8,829 bases of DNA from Desulfobacterales bacterium (GCA_029940115.1 JAOZRQ010000081.1:8438-17266), one strand, 5' to 3'; positions 1-6,676 are shown, counted from the first letter of the stretch. Notes: generated by a model not told the origin, from the sequence alone. Translations and numbers: made by a program.

Positions 1-150
1 CGCACTCCGGACGATCTTTTTGCGAAAAACCGCTTCGCTCAATTTCCGCACTCCGGACGATCTTTTTGCGAAAAACCGCTTCGCTCAATTTCCGCACTCC
101 GGACGATCTTTTTGCGAAAAACCGCTTCGCTCAATTTCCGCACTCCAGAC
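1..150. repeat. 46-bp tandem repeat array, about 3.25 copies
   Basis: Three identical 46-bp units occupy 1-46, 47-92 and 93-138. A fourth, partial unit begins at 139 (CGCACTCCAGAC, one mismatch) and degenerates after about 150. Each unit contains TTTTTGCGAAAAA, which can form a 5-bp A/T stem. The unit length is not a multiple of three, so every copy is read in a different frame by the minus-strand gene that ends inside the array at 39-41. The array begins exactly at the window edge, so its true copy number is unknown. Confidence 0.97.
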
Positions 151-1420
151 AATGTTGCCAACATGGGGGACATCTTTGTCATGACTTCCTCATTTTCCTG
201 TGCCGGATCCGATTCCGCCATGATCCCCGCGCCAGCCTGCACAAAAAGGCGCGATCCATACTTGTACATGCCGCGAATCGTCAAGGCGAAGCGGCAGTTA
301 CGGCCGGATATCCAACCTACTGTCCCAGCAAACAAACCTCTTGGGAAGGGTTCAAGATGACGCAACAGTTGAATCGATTCCGTTTTGGGGATGCCGCTGA
401 CCATTACGCTGGGGAATACGGACAGCATGGCATCAACACAATGCGTGTCCGCGCTGAGACGAGCGCTTAACTCGGAACTCAGATGCATGATGTGATTTTG
501 TTGGATGATGTCCAGCAACCTGTTCACCACCAGCGTCCCTGGTTCACAGCAGGGTTGCAGTTCCTCCAACATTTGCAACAAGGCCAACGTATGCTCCGCC
601 AGCTCCTTGCGGTCATTTAAGAGCGCTTTCGCCATGCGAGGGTTTTCGGCATGATTGTCCAAACCCTGGAACCTCCCAGTGGATTGGCCGAAATCCGTCC
701 CGAATCGATTTTGAGCAGCAATTCGGGGGAAGCGATGGCCGCGCCAGCTACGCCGAAATCCATGAGCACGGCATCTGAAAATTTTTGTTGCAAACAATAG
801 TCGGCAAACAGCGCGAGCAGATCAGCGTCATAGTCAAACCCCATATAACGCGACAAAACCACTTTGGTGAGATTCTCTGAAAGGGATTGCTTCGCGGTGG
901 CAACCGCCTCCATGAATGCCTGTTCCGAGAATTGCTTGTCAGGGATGGCGTGATGCCGTGTCGGAGGTGATGAGGCGGGCGGGAGACGTGCAATCTTGTC
1001 AAACAGGCGTGTATCAGTGCCCCTATATTCAATCCGATCTGCCCGGATGCAAATCCTGTGTTCAGGAATGAAAAACTGAAGCAAGGGAAATGAGGCACTT
1101 TTATCGGGTGCAAAACCTTGCGCGCGGTCCCATGCATCAAACCCCAGATAGCCAAAAGCTTTGTTGTTGGCGACGGCAGCCTGATCCCCGATCTGCTTGA
1201 TGGCTGATACCCATTCATCGGTGTCAATGGGCTGTCCATCCAAGTGTGAAATATACGCTTTTGCCTGCCAGCCTATTTCTGCACAGTCCTGATCGATGTG
1301 CAGGTAATAAGGGAGCGTTAATCGCCCGGTCTCTCTGAGCCAGTGAAGGATGACAAGCGGATCCGATGCGTTGGTTTTTCTGGTTTGCAGGTATTCTCCG
1401 CAATTGACAATATTGCTCAT
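39..1420 (-). pseudogene. Salicylate/isochorismate synthase-like chorismate-utilising enzyme, frameshifted
   Basis: This is a chorismate-binding (TrpE/EntC/MbtI fold) enzyme in two overlapping frames: an N-terminal part at 617-1420 (267 aa to its own stop) and a C-terminal part ending at 39. One missing base in the G run at 664-666 (minus-strand AGGGTTTGG) would explain the break. Restoring a G gives one protein of about 460 aa, near the 430-450 aa usual for salicylate synthases. Visible motifs are GYLGFDAWD (about 90), TKVVLSRY with Lys186, SPELL with Glu233, and NPLGGSR (246-252). After the break come DRKELAEH, FPSVMVSGIPK, PRGLFAGTVGW, QAGAGI and the ExxE of AQENEEVM. Lys in KVVLSR marks enzymes that add water to chorismate (isochorismate and salicylate synthases); anthranilate and aminodeoxychorismate synthases have Gln there. 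Lys186 and Glu233 are 47 residues apart, as in Irp9 (K193/E240, from memory). Start: ATG at 1420 after AGGGAG. The last ~33 residues come from the 46-bp repeats. The broad family is sure; salicylate versus isochorismate is not. Confidence 0.8.
664..667 (-). other. Frameshift site in the chorismate enzyme
   Basis: The upstream frame reads Gly-Gly-Ser-Arg and then runs into an unrelated tail and a stop at 617. The frame one base back continues Gly-Leu-Asp-Asn-His-Ala-Glu-Asn and on into the conserved KELAEH motif. The shift lies at CCC T on the plus strand (GGG on the coding strand), where one extra G would join the frames. The phase does not fit a canonical -1 slippery heptamer, so a simple deletion or a homopolymer sequencing error is likelier than programmed frameshifting. 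Confidence 0.75.
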
Positions 1421-1471
1421 TTCTTTACTCCCTCACTTTTTCTTGGTGCGATAAAAGACAAGAGATTTTGT

Positions 1472-3637
1472 TCAATTGCCGGGGCAACTTAAACGGGCAT
1501 CTTCCCCGTTTTTACGGAGTTGCCTAAGGGGGGATAGCGCATTGGACATGGCAGTCGTCACCCCAACACTGTATAGCAGCAAGGCCGCAGGCATGCCAAA
1601 ATGGAGCAGGAACACCCCGCCGATCAGCACACTGCCAGGGATGTAAGCCAACCGCATGGTCTGGTCAAGGTTCTTGTTGAAGCCATTGGCGATCTCAAAC
1701 AATTGATCCAGTTGTTGCAAAGACTGTTTCATCAGCACAATCTGCGCGCTGTCGGTGGCAACAGACGTCGCTCCACGCAGGGAGACGGAGATATCTGCCT
1801 GTTGCAGGGCAATCGCATCGTTGATGCCGTCCCCGACGAAACAGATGGTCCGTCCTTTTTGTTGCAACTGCCGTATCATGTCTGCCTTGCCTTCCGGCAA
1901 CACCTCGGCAAAAAAATCATCGATGTTCAGACGCTTCGCCAAATGCTGAGTGGGCTGATGATGGTCGCCGGACAAGATGCACAACTTCAGCCCGCGGCGA
2001 TGCAGTCTGTCGATCAGTTCCACGGTTTCAGGACGCAATTGGGCCTGCAATTCCAGAGCACCCGCCAATCGCCCGTCCACCGCCACCATGACCAGGGAAT
2101 TGCCCGCTTCCCTGCACGCTGCCTGCAAAGCTTCCATTTCCGCCGGGATGTCAACTTGAGACTGTCGCATGAAACGCTGACTGCCAACTTGGACGGTTTG
2201 CCCTTGGTGGCACACCGTTATGCCAAAGCCGACTTCATAGGCCGCGGAATCAGGCATGACGATGCTCAGATCATGCTGCTCGGCAGCTGTCAGAATGGCT
2301 CGGGCGACCGGATGCGTTTGGCGACATTCCGCAAGCGCGGCATACGCCAGAACCTGTTCTCTCTGCCACCCTGCACAGCAATGAATGCGGCTGACTTCCG
2401 GCTCTTCCAAGGTCAGGGTGCCTGTCTTGTCGAACACCACTGTGTCCACACGGTGCAATCTTTCCAGCGATCGTCCGTCCTTGACCAGAATGCCATGATG
2501 GGAGGCCAAGTTCAAATGACTGAGCATACTCAGCGGTCCAGACAAAAACAGGGTTGAGCCGAAACCGCTGTTCATGATCGCGACGGCTCCGCCACTTCCC
2601 ACCGTGACCAGCGCCAAACCACTCGCCGCCAACACCGGCACCGTCAGTTTGTCGGCCAATTGCTCACTGCGGGCCTCGTGTTCAAGACGGTGGGACGATG
2701 CGTTGCCCAATATGTTGACGATTTGCGCGGCGGCTGTCTCACTGCCCGTTTGTTCAACCCGCACATGGAGCCTGCCCGTCAACACCAAGGTATTGGCAAA
2801 CACCGAGTCACCAGGCGACTTTTCCACAGGTTGGGATTCACCCGTCAGCACATGCTGGTCAATGGTCGCCATGCCTTCCACGACATGTCCGTCAATCGGC
2901 ACGGTCTGGCCCGCGGAGAGGAGAATGATGTCACCAATCCGCAATTGTGAAAAACTGATTTCCATCTCCACACCGTCCATCTGCACCCAGACTGAGGGAG
3001 GGGGGCGCAAGGCGAATGCATCCATGAGGAGGGACTGGGAATGGGCTTCCGTGCGTGCCGCAATCTTGAAGGCCGTAAACACCACCACCGCCATCGTGTT
3101 GCTGACCACATAATAGCCTGCCGCCAAGCCTGTCCAAATTGCCAGGGTGGCGACCAGACGATATTTGAGCCGTTTTTCACGAAGCAGTATGCGTATGTTG
3201 CGGCGTAGCAGTGGCCACATGATATATACCAAGCCCGCGGCACTGAGCCATGACAGCGGGAGAAAAAGAGTGGCACCGAACACGGCGAGATTGGCATTCA
3301 CCAAGGTCAAGCCCAAGCGGCGATTTATATCCGCTTCCTCTAGGGTGTATGTGCCAGAAAATTCCTGTATCTGCAGACTGCGCTTTTTTGTCCCAAGCAA
3401 AGGGTCTATCTTTTCCCGAAAAAATTTCTGGTAACGCGCGTCCATATCTTTGATGGTCGGTTGGGCTTTTTTCCCGGATTCGAGCCTTTTTGACACCCTC
3501 TGGAAGAATTTTCGGTGACGCGCCTTGCGACCTTTAATGGTCGGTTGGGCTTTTTTCCCGGATTTGAGCCTTTTTGACAACCTCAGTCCGGCCCATACCC
3601 CGCCACCAGCCAGCAACAAAGGCAGAACAGGCACCAT
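1472..3637 (-). CDS. P1B-like heavy-metal-type P-type ATPase without a CPx motif
   Basis: A 721-aa membrane P-type ATPase. Catalytic motifs are complete: TGES (265-268, actuator domain), DKTGT with the phosphorylated Asp403, ECRQTHP with the P1B-type His442-Pro443, and GDGIND (602-607). Hydrophobic segments lie near 108-147, 160-190, 331-379 and 664-700. There is no HMA/CxxC domain at the N-terminus. Instead a basic 28-residue unit (KRLxSGKKAQPTIK core) is duplicated at 21-48 and 49-76. The helix before the phosphorylation site reads NSGFGSTLFLSGP. Counting back from GILVKDG puts F359-G360-S361 where CPC/SPC normally sits, with Pro368 matching the Pro of LATP. The pump therefore lacks the usual thiolate ligand, and its ion cannot be predicted. 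The start codon shares its A with the TGA of the upstream methyltransferase, and GGAGG lies 7 nt before the ATG, so translation is probably coupled. The chorismate enzyme follows after 51 nt. The superfamily is certain; the substrate is unknown. Confidence 0.9.
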   Translation of the reverse strand: MVPVLPLLLAGGGVWAGLRLSKRLKSGKKAQPTIKGRKARHRKFFQRVSKRLESGKKAQPTIKDMDARYQKFFREKIDPLLGTKKRSLQIQEFSGTYTLEEADINRRLGLTLVNANLAVFGATLFLPLSWLSAAGLVYIMWPLLRRNIRILLREKRLKYRLVATLAIWTGLAAGYYVVSNTMAVVVFTAFKIAARTEAHSQSLLMDAFALRPPPSVWVQMDGVEMEISFSQLRIGDIILLSAGQTVPIDGHVVEGMATIDQHVLTGESQPVEKSPGDSVFANTLVLTGRLHVRVEQTGSETAAAQIVNILGNASSHRLEHEARSEQLADKLTVPVLAASGLALVTVGSGGAVAIMNSGFGSTLFLSGPLSMLSHLNLASHHGILVKDGRSLERLHRVDTVVFDKTGTLTLEEPEVSRIHCCAGWQREQVLAYAALAECRQTHPVARAILTAAEQHDLSIVMPDSAAYEVGFGITVCHQGQTVQVGSQRFMRQSQVDIPAEMEALQAACREAGNSLVMVAVDGRLAGALELQAQLRPETVELIDRLHRRGLKLCILSGDHHQPTQHLAKRLNIDDFFAEVLPEGKADMIRQLQQKGRTICFVGDGINDAIALQQADISVSLRGATSVATDSAQIVLMKQSLQQLDQLFEIANGFNKNLDQTMRLAYIPGSVLIGGVFLLHFGMPAALLLYSVGVTTAMSNALSPLRQLRKNGEDARLSCPGN
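3410..3577 (-). repeat. 84-bp in-frame tandem duplication inside the ATPase gene
   Basis: Codons 21-48 and 49-76 of the P-type ATPase are a diverged tandem duplication. Both halves share SKRL, SGKKAQPTIK and a KFF near the end. At DNA level the string ggtcggttgggcttttttcc recurs 84 bp apart, near 3455 and 3539. The duplicated segment is rich in Lys and Arg and lies before the first transmembrane pair, presumably in the cytoplasm. Confidence 0.85.
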
Positions 3638-4662
3638 CAGCTTGCCTCCAGCACAGAGAAAAGGTTGAGACTGTACAGTCTCTCGTCGTCAAACCACTGT
3701 TGCGTCAACTGCAAACCAGCAGATTTGGCCAATTGTTGGATGTCATCCTGATCATATTTGTAACTGTAATGAAGGCGGACGAGTTCCCCCGCCTTGAAAC
3801 TGAATGTTTGCCCCAAATCTTCGATGACCACCTGTTGGTCACGCAGGCTTTTCAGGTAAATTTCCACGCGGCCGACGTCTTCATTATAAAAGCAGTGTCG
3901 CTGAAAGTTTTCCGGAACAAAGGTGCCACCCAGTTGCCGGTTGATGTGATGCAACACGTTGGTGGCGAATCTGTGGCGCAAGGAATCGCCTTTGTCCGTG
4001 CAACGATAGGCAAGGTTGATGAGGTCAGCCTCCTTTTTCAGGTCAATGCCCAGCAACAGCCTGTCATCGGGCGTCAATGCCGGGATAATCTTTTCCCGCA
4101 ACAGCGATGCGGCTTTGACTCGGTCCACATAGCCAATGTCTGAACACAGCAACAGTTTAGGTTGGCGGATGTGGTCCGCCAGCCCAGCCAGCCCTGAGTC
4201 AAAATCGGCAATGATCCCCAAGATGTTCAGGTCCGGATAGTCGGCACTCAGGCGTCTGACATTCTCTTGCAAAAAATCCCCGGAAATGTCGATGGGACAA
4301 AACAGCGTGGCACCTTGCTTGTGCAGCAAGGCATCCAACAGTCGCCTGGTTTTGGCGGCACTGCCGCTCCCCAGCTCGATCAAGACCGTATTGTCCGCCA
4401 GTTGTGACACAATCTCAGCAGAAAATTGGGTCAGGATTGCCATTTCTGCATGGACTAGGTAATAATTCTTTTCCTGTGCCATCTGATCAAACAGTTCAGA
4501 ACCATATGCATCGTATATATACTTTGAGTGGATGTATTTTTCGGGAGCAGCCAGCCCGTCGCCAACCTCACGGGCAAAAGTATCGGATGCATTCCGATCC
4601 ATCAGGTTTATGAAACGGCAAGAAGGGCTGTTCTTGATTTCTGTGATCTGCACATCTGTCAT
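3637..4662 (-). CDS. EgtD-family SAM-dependent amino-acid N-methyltransferase, altered substrate pocket
   Basis: 341 aa, resembling histidine N-alpha-methyltransferase EgtD (PF10017-type), which trimethylates the amino group of histidine using SAM. Family landmarks: KYIYDAYGSELFD (47-59), NYYLVHAE (66-73), SAM-binding ELGSGSAAKTRRLL (96-109), PIDIS (123-127), LLLGIDLKK (202-210), NVLHHINRQLG (235-245) and HYSYKY (298-303). From memory of M. smegmatis EgtD, Tyr39 and Tyr56 correspond to Tyr50 and Tyr67 here (same 17-residue spacing), and Ser284 to Ser300. Other pocket residues differ: the GSTIGNF Asn166 becomes Tyr178 in CSDIGYV, Met252 becomes Ile268, and Glu282 becomes His298 (the 30-residue spacing is kept). 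The substrate may therefore not be histidine. The ATG at 4662 is chosen over upstream ATGs because GGAG lies 8 nt before it and EgtD-like sequence starts only after it. No egtB homologue is next to it. It is the first gene of the probable operon. Confidence 0.87.
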   Translation of the reverse strand: MTDVQITEIKNSPSCRFINLMDRNASDTFAREVGDGLAAPEKYIHSKYIYDAYGSELFDQMAQEKNYYLVHAEMAILTQFSAEIVSQLADNTVLIELGSGSAAKTRRLLDALLHKQGATLFCPIDISGDFLQENVRRLSADYPDLNILGIIADFDSGLAGLADHIRQPKLLLCSDIGYVDRVKAASLLREKIIPALTPDDRLLLGIDLKKEADLINLAYRCTDKGDSLRHRFATNVLHHINRQLGGTFVPENFQRHCFYNEDVGRVEIYLKSLRDQQVVIEDLGQTFSFKAGELVRLHYSYKYDQDDIQQLAKSAGLQLTQQWFDDERLYSLNLFSVLEAS

Positions 4663-4701
4663 GTCGGAGTCTCCATCAGAAAGTTTGTGGTCATGGTTCA
4701 A

Positions 4702-4773
4702 ATGAACTTTCGCCAAGTTGAAGGCCGGCTGACAATTGTGAACTTTCCCCAAAAATGGGATACCCAAAAATGG
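4702..4773. repeat. Short direct repeats upstream of the methyltransferase operon
   Basis: Between the operon start and the palindromic element, CCCAAAAATGG occurs at 4748-4758 and again at 4763-4773 (15-bp period, about one and a half helical turns). TGAACTTTC occurs near 4704 and again near 4739. This is the expected promoter/operator position for the minus-strand operon, so paired binding sites are possible, but they could equally be remnants of dispersed repeats. I see no convincing -35/-10 pair. Confidence 0.45.
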
Positions 4774-4875
4774 CCCGCGCTGGAGATGGGCAAAAAACGG
4801 ACATCTCGCGAAGTGGGGCCCCAACCTGCCGATTTTTAAGGAAAAAAAGGGTGGCCTGCAAATGTGTGACCAGCT

Positions 4876-4895
4876 TGATACGGTAGACAGTATCA
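4876..4895. promoter_or_regulatory. Small inverted repeat TGATAC-N8-GTATCA
   Basis: TGATAC at 4876-4881 and GTATCA at 4890-4895 form a 6-bp inverted repeat with an 8-bp spacer. It lies between the divergent methyltransferase operon and racemase gene and abuts the palindromic element that starts at 4893. Its size and symmetry suit a dimeric repressor site, but with 6-bp arms chance is a real alternative. Confidence 0.25.
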
Positions 4896-5018
4896 GTAGA
4901 TCTAAAAGTTTCATGGTGGAGAAACCCGGTTTCAGCCTCAGGGGGTCGGACGATCAGGGTCCTCCTGACGTGGCATCCTTCCAGAAACCGGGTTTCTTTG
5001 CTCTTTTAGATCTACTGA
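4893..5018. repeat. 126-bp palindromic (MITE-like) element with GAAACCCGG core
   Basis: The ends are an exact 16-bp inverted repeat: TCAGTAGATCTAAAAG at 4893-4908 and its complement at 5003-5018. Inside, GAAACCCGGTTTC (4921-4933) pairs exactly with GAAACCGGGTTTC (4984-4996), and each of these is nearly self-complementary. A further CAGGGGG / CCTCCTG pairing lies in the middle. The element has no coding capacity. It lies between the divergent methyltransferase operon and racemase gene, and its core is shared with the element at 5911-6030. Confidence 0.88.
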
Positions 5019-5092
5019 GTATGAAGTTGGACGTCAAAAAGCTGGATTCTTAACCGGGTGTTTGAACCGATCAGAAAAAGTGAGTTGCAAAT

Positions 5093-5788
5093 ATGTATAA
5101 AAAAATCGGAATTATCGGCGGGTTAAGTCCTGAGTCGACAGTCAGTTATTATCTTCATATCACACGTTCCCATTTTGAAAAATTCGGAAATTACGGATAT
5201 CCGGAAATCATTATTTACAGCGTCAATTTGGAAAACTACCGTAAATGGCGCAGTGAAAATAAGTGGGATTTTATTATTAAAGACTTGGCCAGTACAGCCG
5301 AGAAGCTGCAAAAAGCGGGGGCGGATTTCGGACTGATTGCCACGAATACAATGCATCAAGTATTTGGCGATGTGCAGAATGAAACATCACTCCCGCTGAT
5401 CAATCTGATAGATGCGACAGGCATGTATGCCAAGCAGAAAAATCTTCACACAGTCGGCCTGTTGGGCACAATCTATACGATGAGTGAGGATTTTTATAAG
5501 TCGGGACTGAAAAAAAACGGTCTGTCCGTATTGGTTCCTTCTCCTGACGATCAGGCGGCAATATATAAGATAATTGTCGAAGAGCTGTTCCAGGGAAAAA
5601 TATTGGACCAATCAAAGCATCAATATATTGATATTATTGACAAACTGAAAAATAAGGGAGCTGAAGGAGTTGTTCTTGGCTGTACCGAGATACCCCTGTT
5701 AATCAGACAGGAAGATTGCAGTATCCCGATAATAGATACAGCTAAAATTCATGCAGAATCGGCTCTTTTGTATGCAATGAACACCTGA
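5093..5788 (+). CDS. Aspartate/glutamate racemase-family protein (YgeA-like)
   Basis: 231 aa, the usual length for the Asp/Glu racemase family, which are PLP-independent enzymes that invert the alpha carbon using two acid/base residues. The N-terminus IGIIGGLSPESTVSYY (5-20) is typical. The second catalytic motif LGCTEI carries Cys197. The first reads IATNTMH, with Thr84 where two-cysteine racemases have Cys. This Thr/Cys arrangement is the one I recall for E. coli YgeA (L-specific Asp/Glu racemase), so restricted or one-direction activity is possible. No signal peptide is seen; the protein should be cytosolic. The gene is clearly AT-rich (about 33-40% GC in the stretches counted, against about 60% in a neighbouring gene segment), and palindromic elements sit on both sides. 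Both suggest acquisition. The SD is weak (AGTGAG about 9 nt before the ATG). It stands alone: divergent from the methyltransferase operon and convergent with recR. Confidence 0.88.
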   Translation: MYKKIGIIGGLSPESTVSYYLHITRSHFEKFGNYGYPEIIIYSVNLENYRKWRSENKWDFIIKDLASTAEKLQKAGADFGLIATNTMHQVFGDVQNETSLPLINLIDATGMYAKQKNLHTVGLLGTIYTMSEDFYKSGLKKNGLSVLVPSPDDQAAIYKIIVEELFQGKILDQSKHQYIDIIDKLKNKGAEGVVLGCTEIPLLIRQEDCSIPIIDTAKIHAESALLYAMNT

Positions 5789-5910
5789 CCTTCTTCACCC
5801 AAAGGCTGGATGCGTCCCAGTTCTTGTTGTTTCTTTCCATGTATTTTCTGGCCCTGGGATGCGATGCGGAGGAAGTTCAGAGTGTTCAACAGGCCAAGTA
5901 TTCTGATCCT

Positions 5911-6030
5911 GTGTACAGGACAAAAAATTGGAAACGGCGAGAAACCCGGCTTTTTTCCAAGCGGGCCGACCTCCCGACCGCAAGAAAAAGCCGGGTTTCT
6001 TTCCCAAATCATTTTTTTTGTCCTATGCAC
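5911..6030. repeat. ~120-bp palindromic element, second GAAACCCGG copy
   Basis: The core is an exact 16-bp inverted repeat: AGAAACCCGGCTTTTT at 5940-5955 and its complement at 5985-6000. The symmetry continues imperfectly outward: AGGACAAAAAATTGG on the left (from 5916) mirrors CCAAATCATTTTTTTTGTCC on the right (to 6023), and GTGTAC mirrors GTGCAT at the tips. It shares AGAAACCCGG with the element at 4893-5018 but has different tips, so the two are related only in the core. Confidence 0.85.
5940..6020. terminator. Possible bidirectional terminator between racemase gene and recR
   Basis: The 16-bp GC-containing stem at 5940-6000 is followed on the plus strand by a T8 run (6012-6019). On the minus strand it is followed by a T6 run (complement of 5921-5927). 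It lies between the racemase stop at 5788 and the convergent recR stop at 6043. A rho-independent terminator used from both sides is a reasonable reading. The 29-nt loop and the distance from stem to T run are larger than ideal. Confidence 0.5.
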
Positions 6031-6042
6031 TGATAAATATAC

Positions 6043-6642
6043 TTAAACCGCGTGTCTGGTCTCCATGGCCCGTTTCAGTGTCACCTGATCCACATATTTC
6101 AGTTCCCCGCCGATGGGCACCCCTGAGGCGATTCGGGATATGTTGACAGGATAGGCTTTGAGGCATTCCGCAATGTACGAGGCGGTGGCCTCCCCCTCCA
6201 TATTTGTGCCTGTGGCGAGCACCACCTCCCGAATCTGCCCCTCCTCTATTCTTGAAATCAGTTCCCTGATTCGGATATTGTCGGGTCCCACGCCGTCAAT
6301 CGGTGAGAGCGCGCCCTGAAGGATATGGTACAGTCCCTTGAAGGCACCCGATCTTTCGATGGCCACCATTTCCGCCGGCTGTTCCACCACACATAAAAAG
6401 GCCGCGTCTCTTTCAGGGTTCCCGCAGATGTTGCAGATATCCGTGTCGCTCAACGCAAAGCATACCGAACAGAGCCTCACCTTCTCCTTGAGTTCCAGTA
6501 TGCTGCGGGAGAGCCTTTCCGCGTCCCCGCGAGGGATGCGAAGAATATGCATGGCAAGGCGCTCTGCTGTCTTCTCTCCGATTCCTGGAAGTTTGGAAAG
6601 GTTTTTGATCAGGTTCAGTATGGATGATGGATAGTAACTCAT
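6043..6642 (-). CDS. recR: Recombination mediator protein RecR
   Basis: 199 aa, full family length. RecR works with RecF/RecO to load RecA onto SSB-coated gaps. Domains in order: a helix-hairpin-helix with KLPGIGEKTAERLA (17-30), a four-Cys zinc finger with Cys58, Cys61, Cys70 and Cys73 (CSVC / CNIC), a Toprim domain from FLCVVEQPAE (81-90) through GTNMEGEAT, and a C-terminal tail with GGELKYVDQVTLKRAMETR. The start fits the conserved YPSSILNLI N-terminus. No Shine-Dalgarno sequence is visible: the 20 nt before the ATG read CCAATCAACAATTCTA-like, without a purine run. It follows ybaB in the common ybaB-recR order, but 102 nt carrying a strong hairpin separate them. Confidence 0.97.
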   Translation of the reverse strand: MSYYPSSILNLIKNLSKLPGIGEKTAERLAMHILRIPRGDAERLSRSILELKEKVRLCSVCFALSDTDICNICGNPERDAAFLCVVEQPAEMVAIERSGAFKGLYHILQGALSPIDGVGPDNIRIRELISRIEEGQIREVVLATGTNMEGEATASYIAECLKAYPVNISRIASGVPIGGELKYVDQVTLKRAMETRHAV

Positions 6643-6676
6643 TAGAATTGTTGATTGGATGGTTGTTGAATGTCAA

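Noticed and set aside
1..150. CRISPR array
   Set aside because: The units are directly adjacent with no unique spacers, so this is a plain tandem repeat.
660..670. Programmed -1 frameshifting in the chorismate enzyme
   Set aside because: GGGTTTG resembles a slippery site, but its phase relative to the upstream frame is wrong. An indel or sequencing error is simpler.
39..1420. Anthranilate synthase component I
   Set aside because: The motif is TKVVLSR, with Lys at the position where anthranilate synthases have Gln. The SGIPK and PRGLFAGTVGW context suits salicylate/isochorismate enzymes better.
1601..2557. Plus-strand open frame of 318 codons
   Set aside because: It lies antisense inside the P-type ATPase gene; its length follows from the codon bias of the real gene.
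4663..4914. 84-residue N-terminal extension of the methyltransferase
   Set aside because: It has no EgtD-family similarity and runs through intergenic repeats. A good SD precedes the ATG at 4662.
5027..5060. Promoter for the racemase gene (TTGGAC as a -35 box)
   Set aside because: No acceptable -10 box was found at 16-18 bp spacing.
5789..5910. Minus-strand peptide stretch ILGLLNTLNFLRIASQG as a gene remnant
   Set aside because: It looks protein-like, but I cannot assign a family. It is short and could be chance, so it was not annotated.
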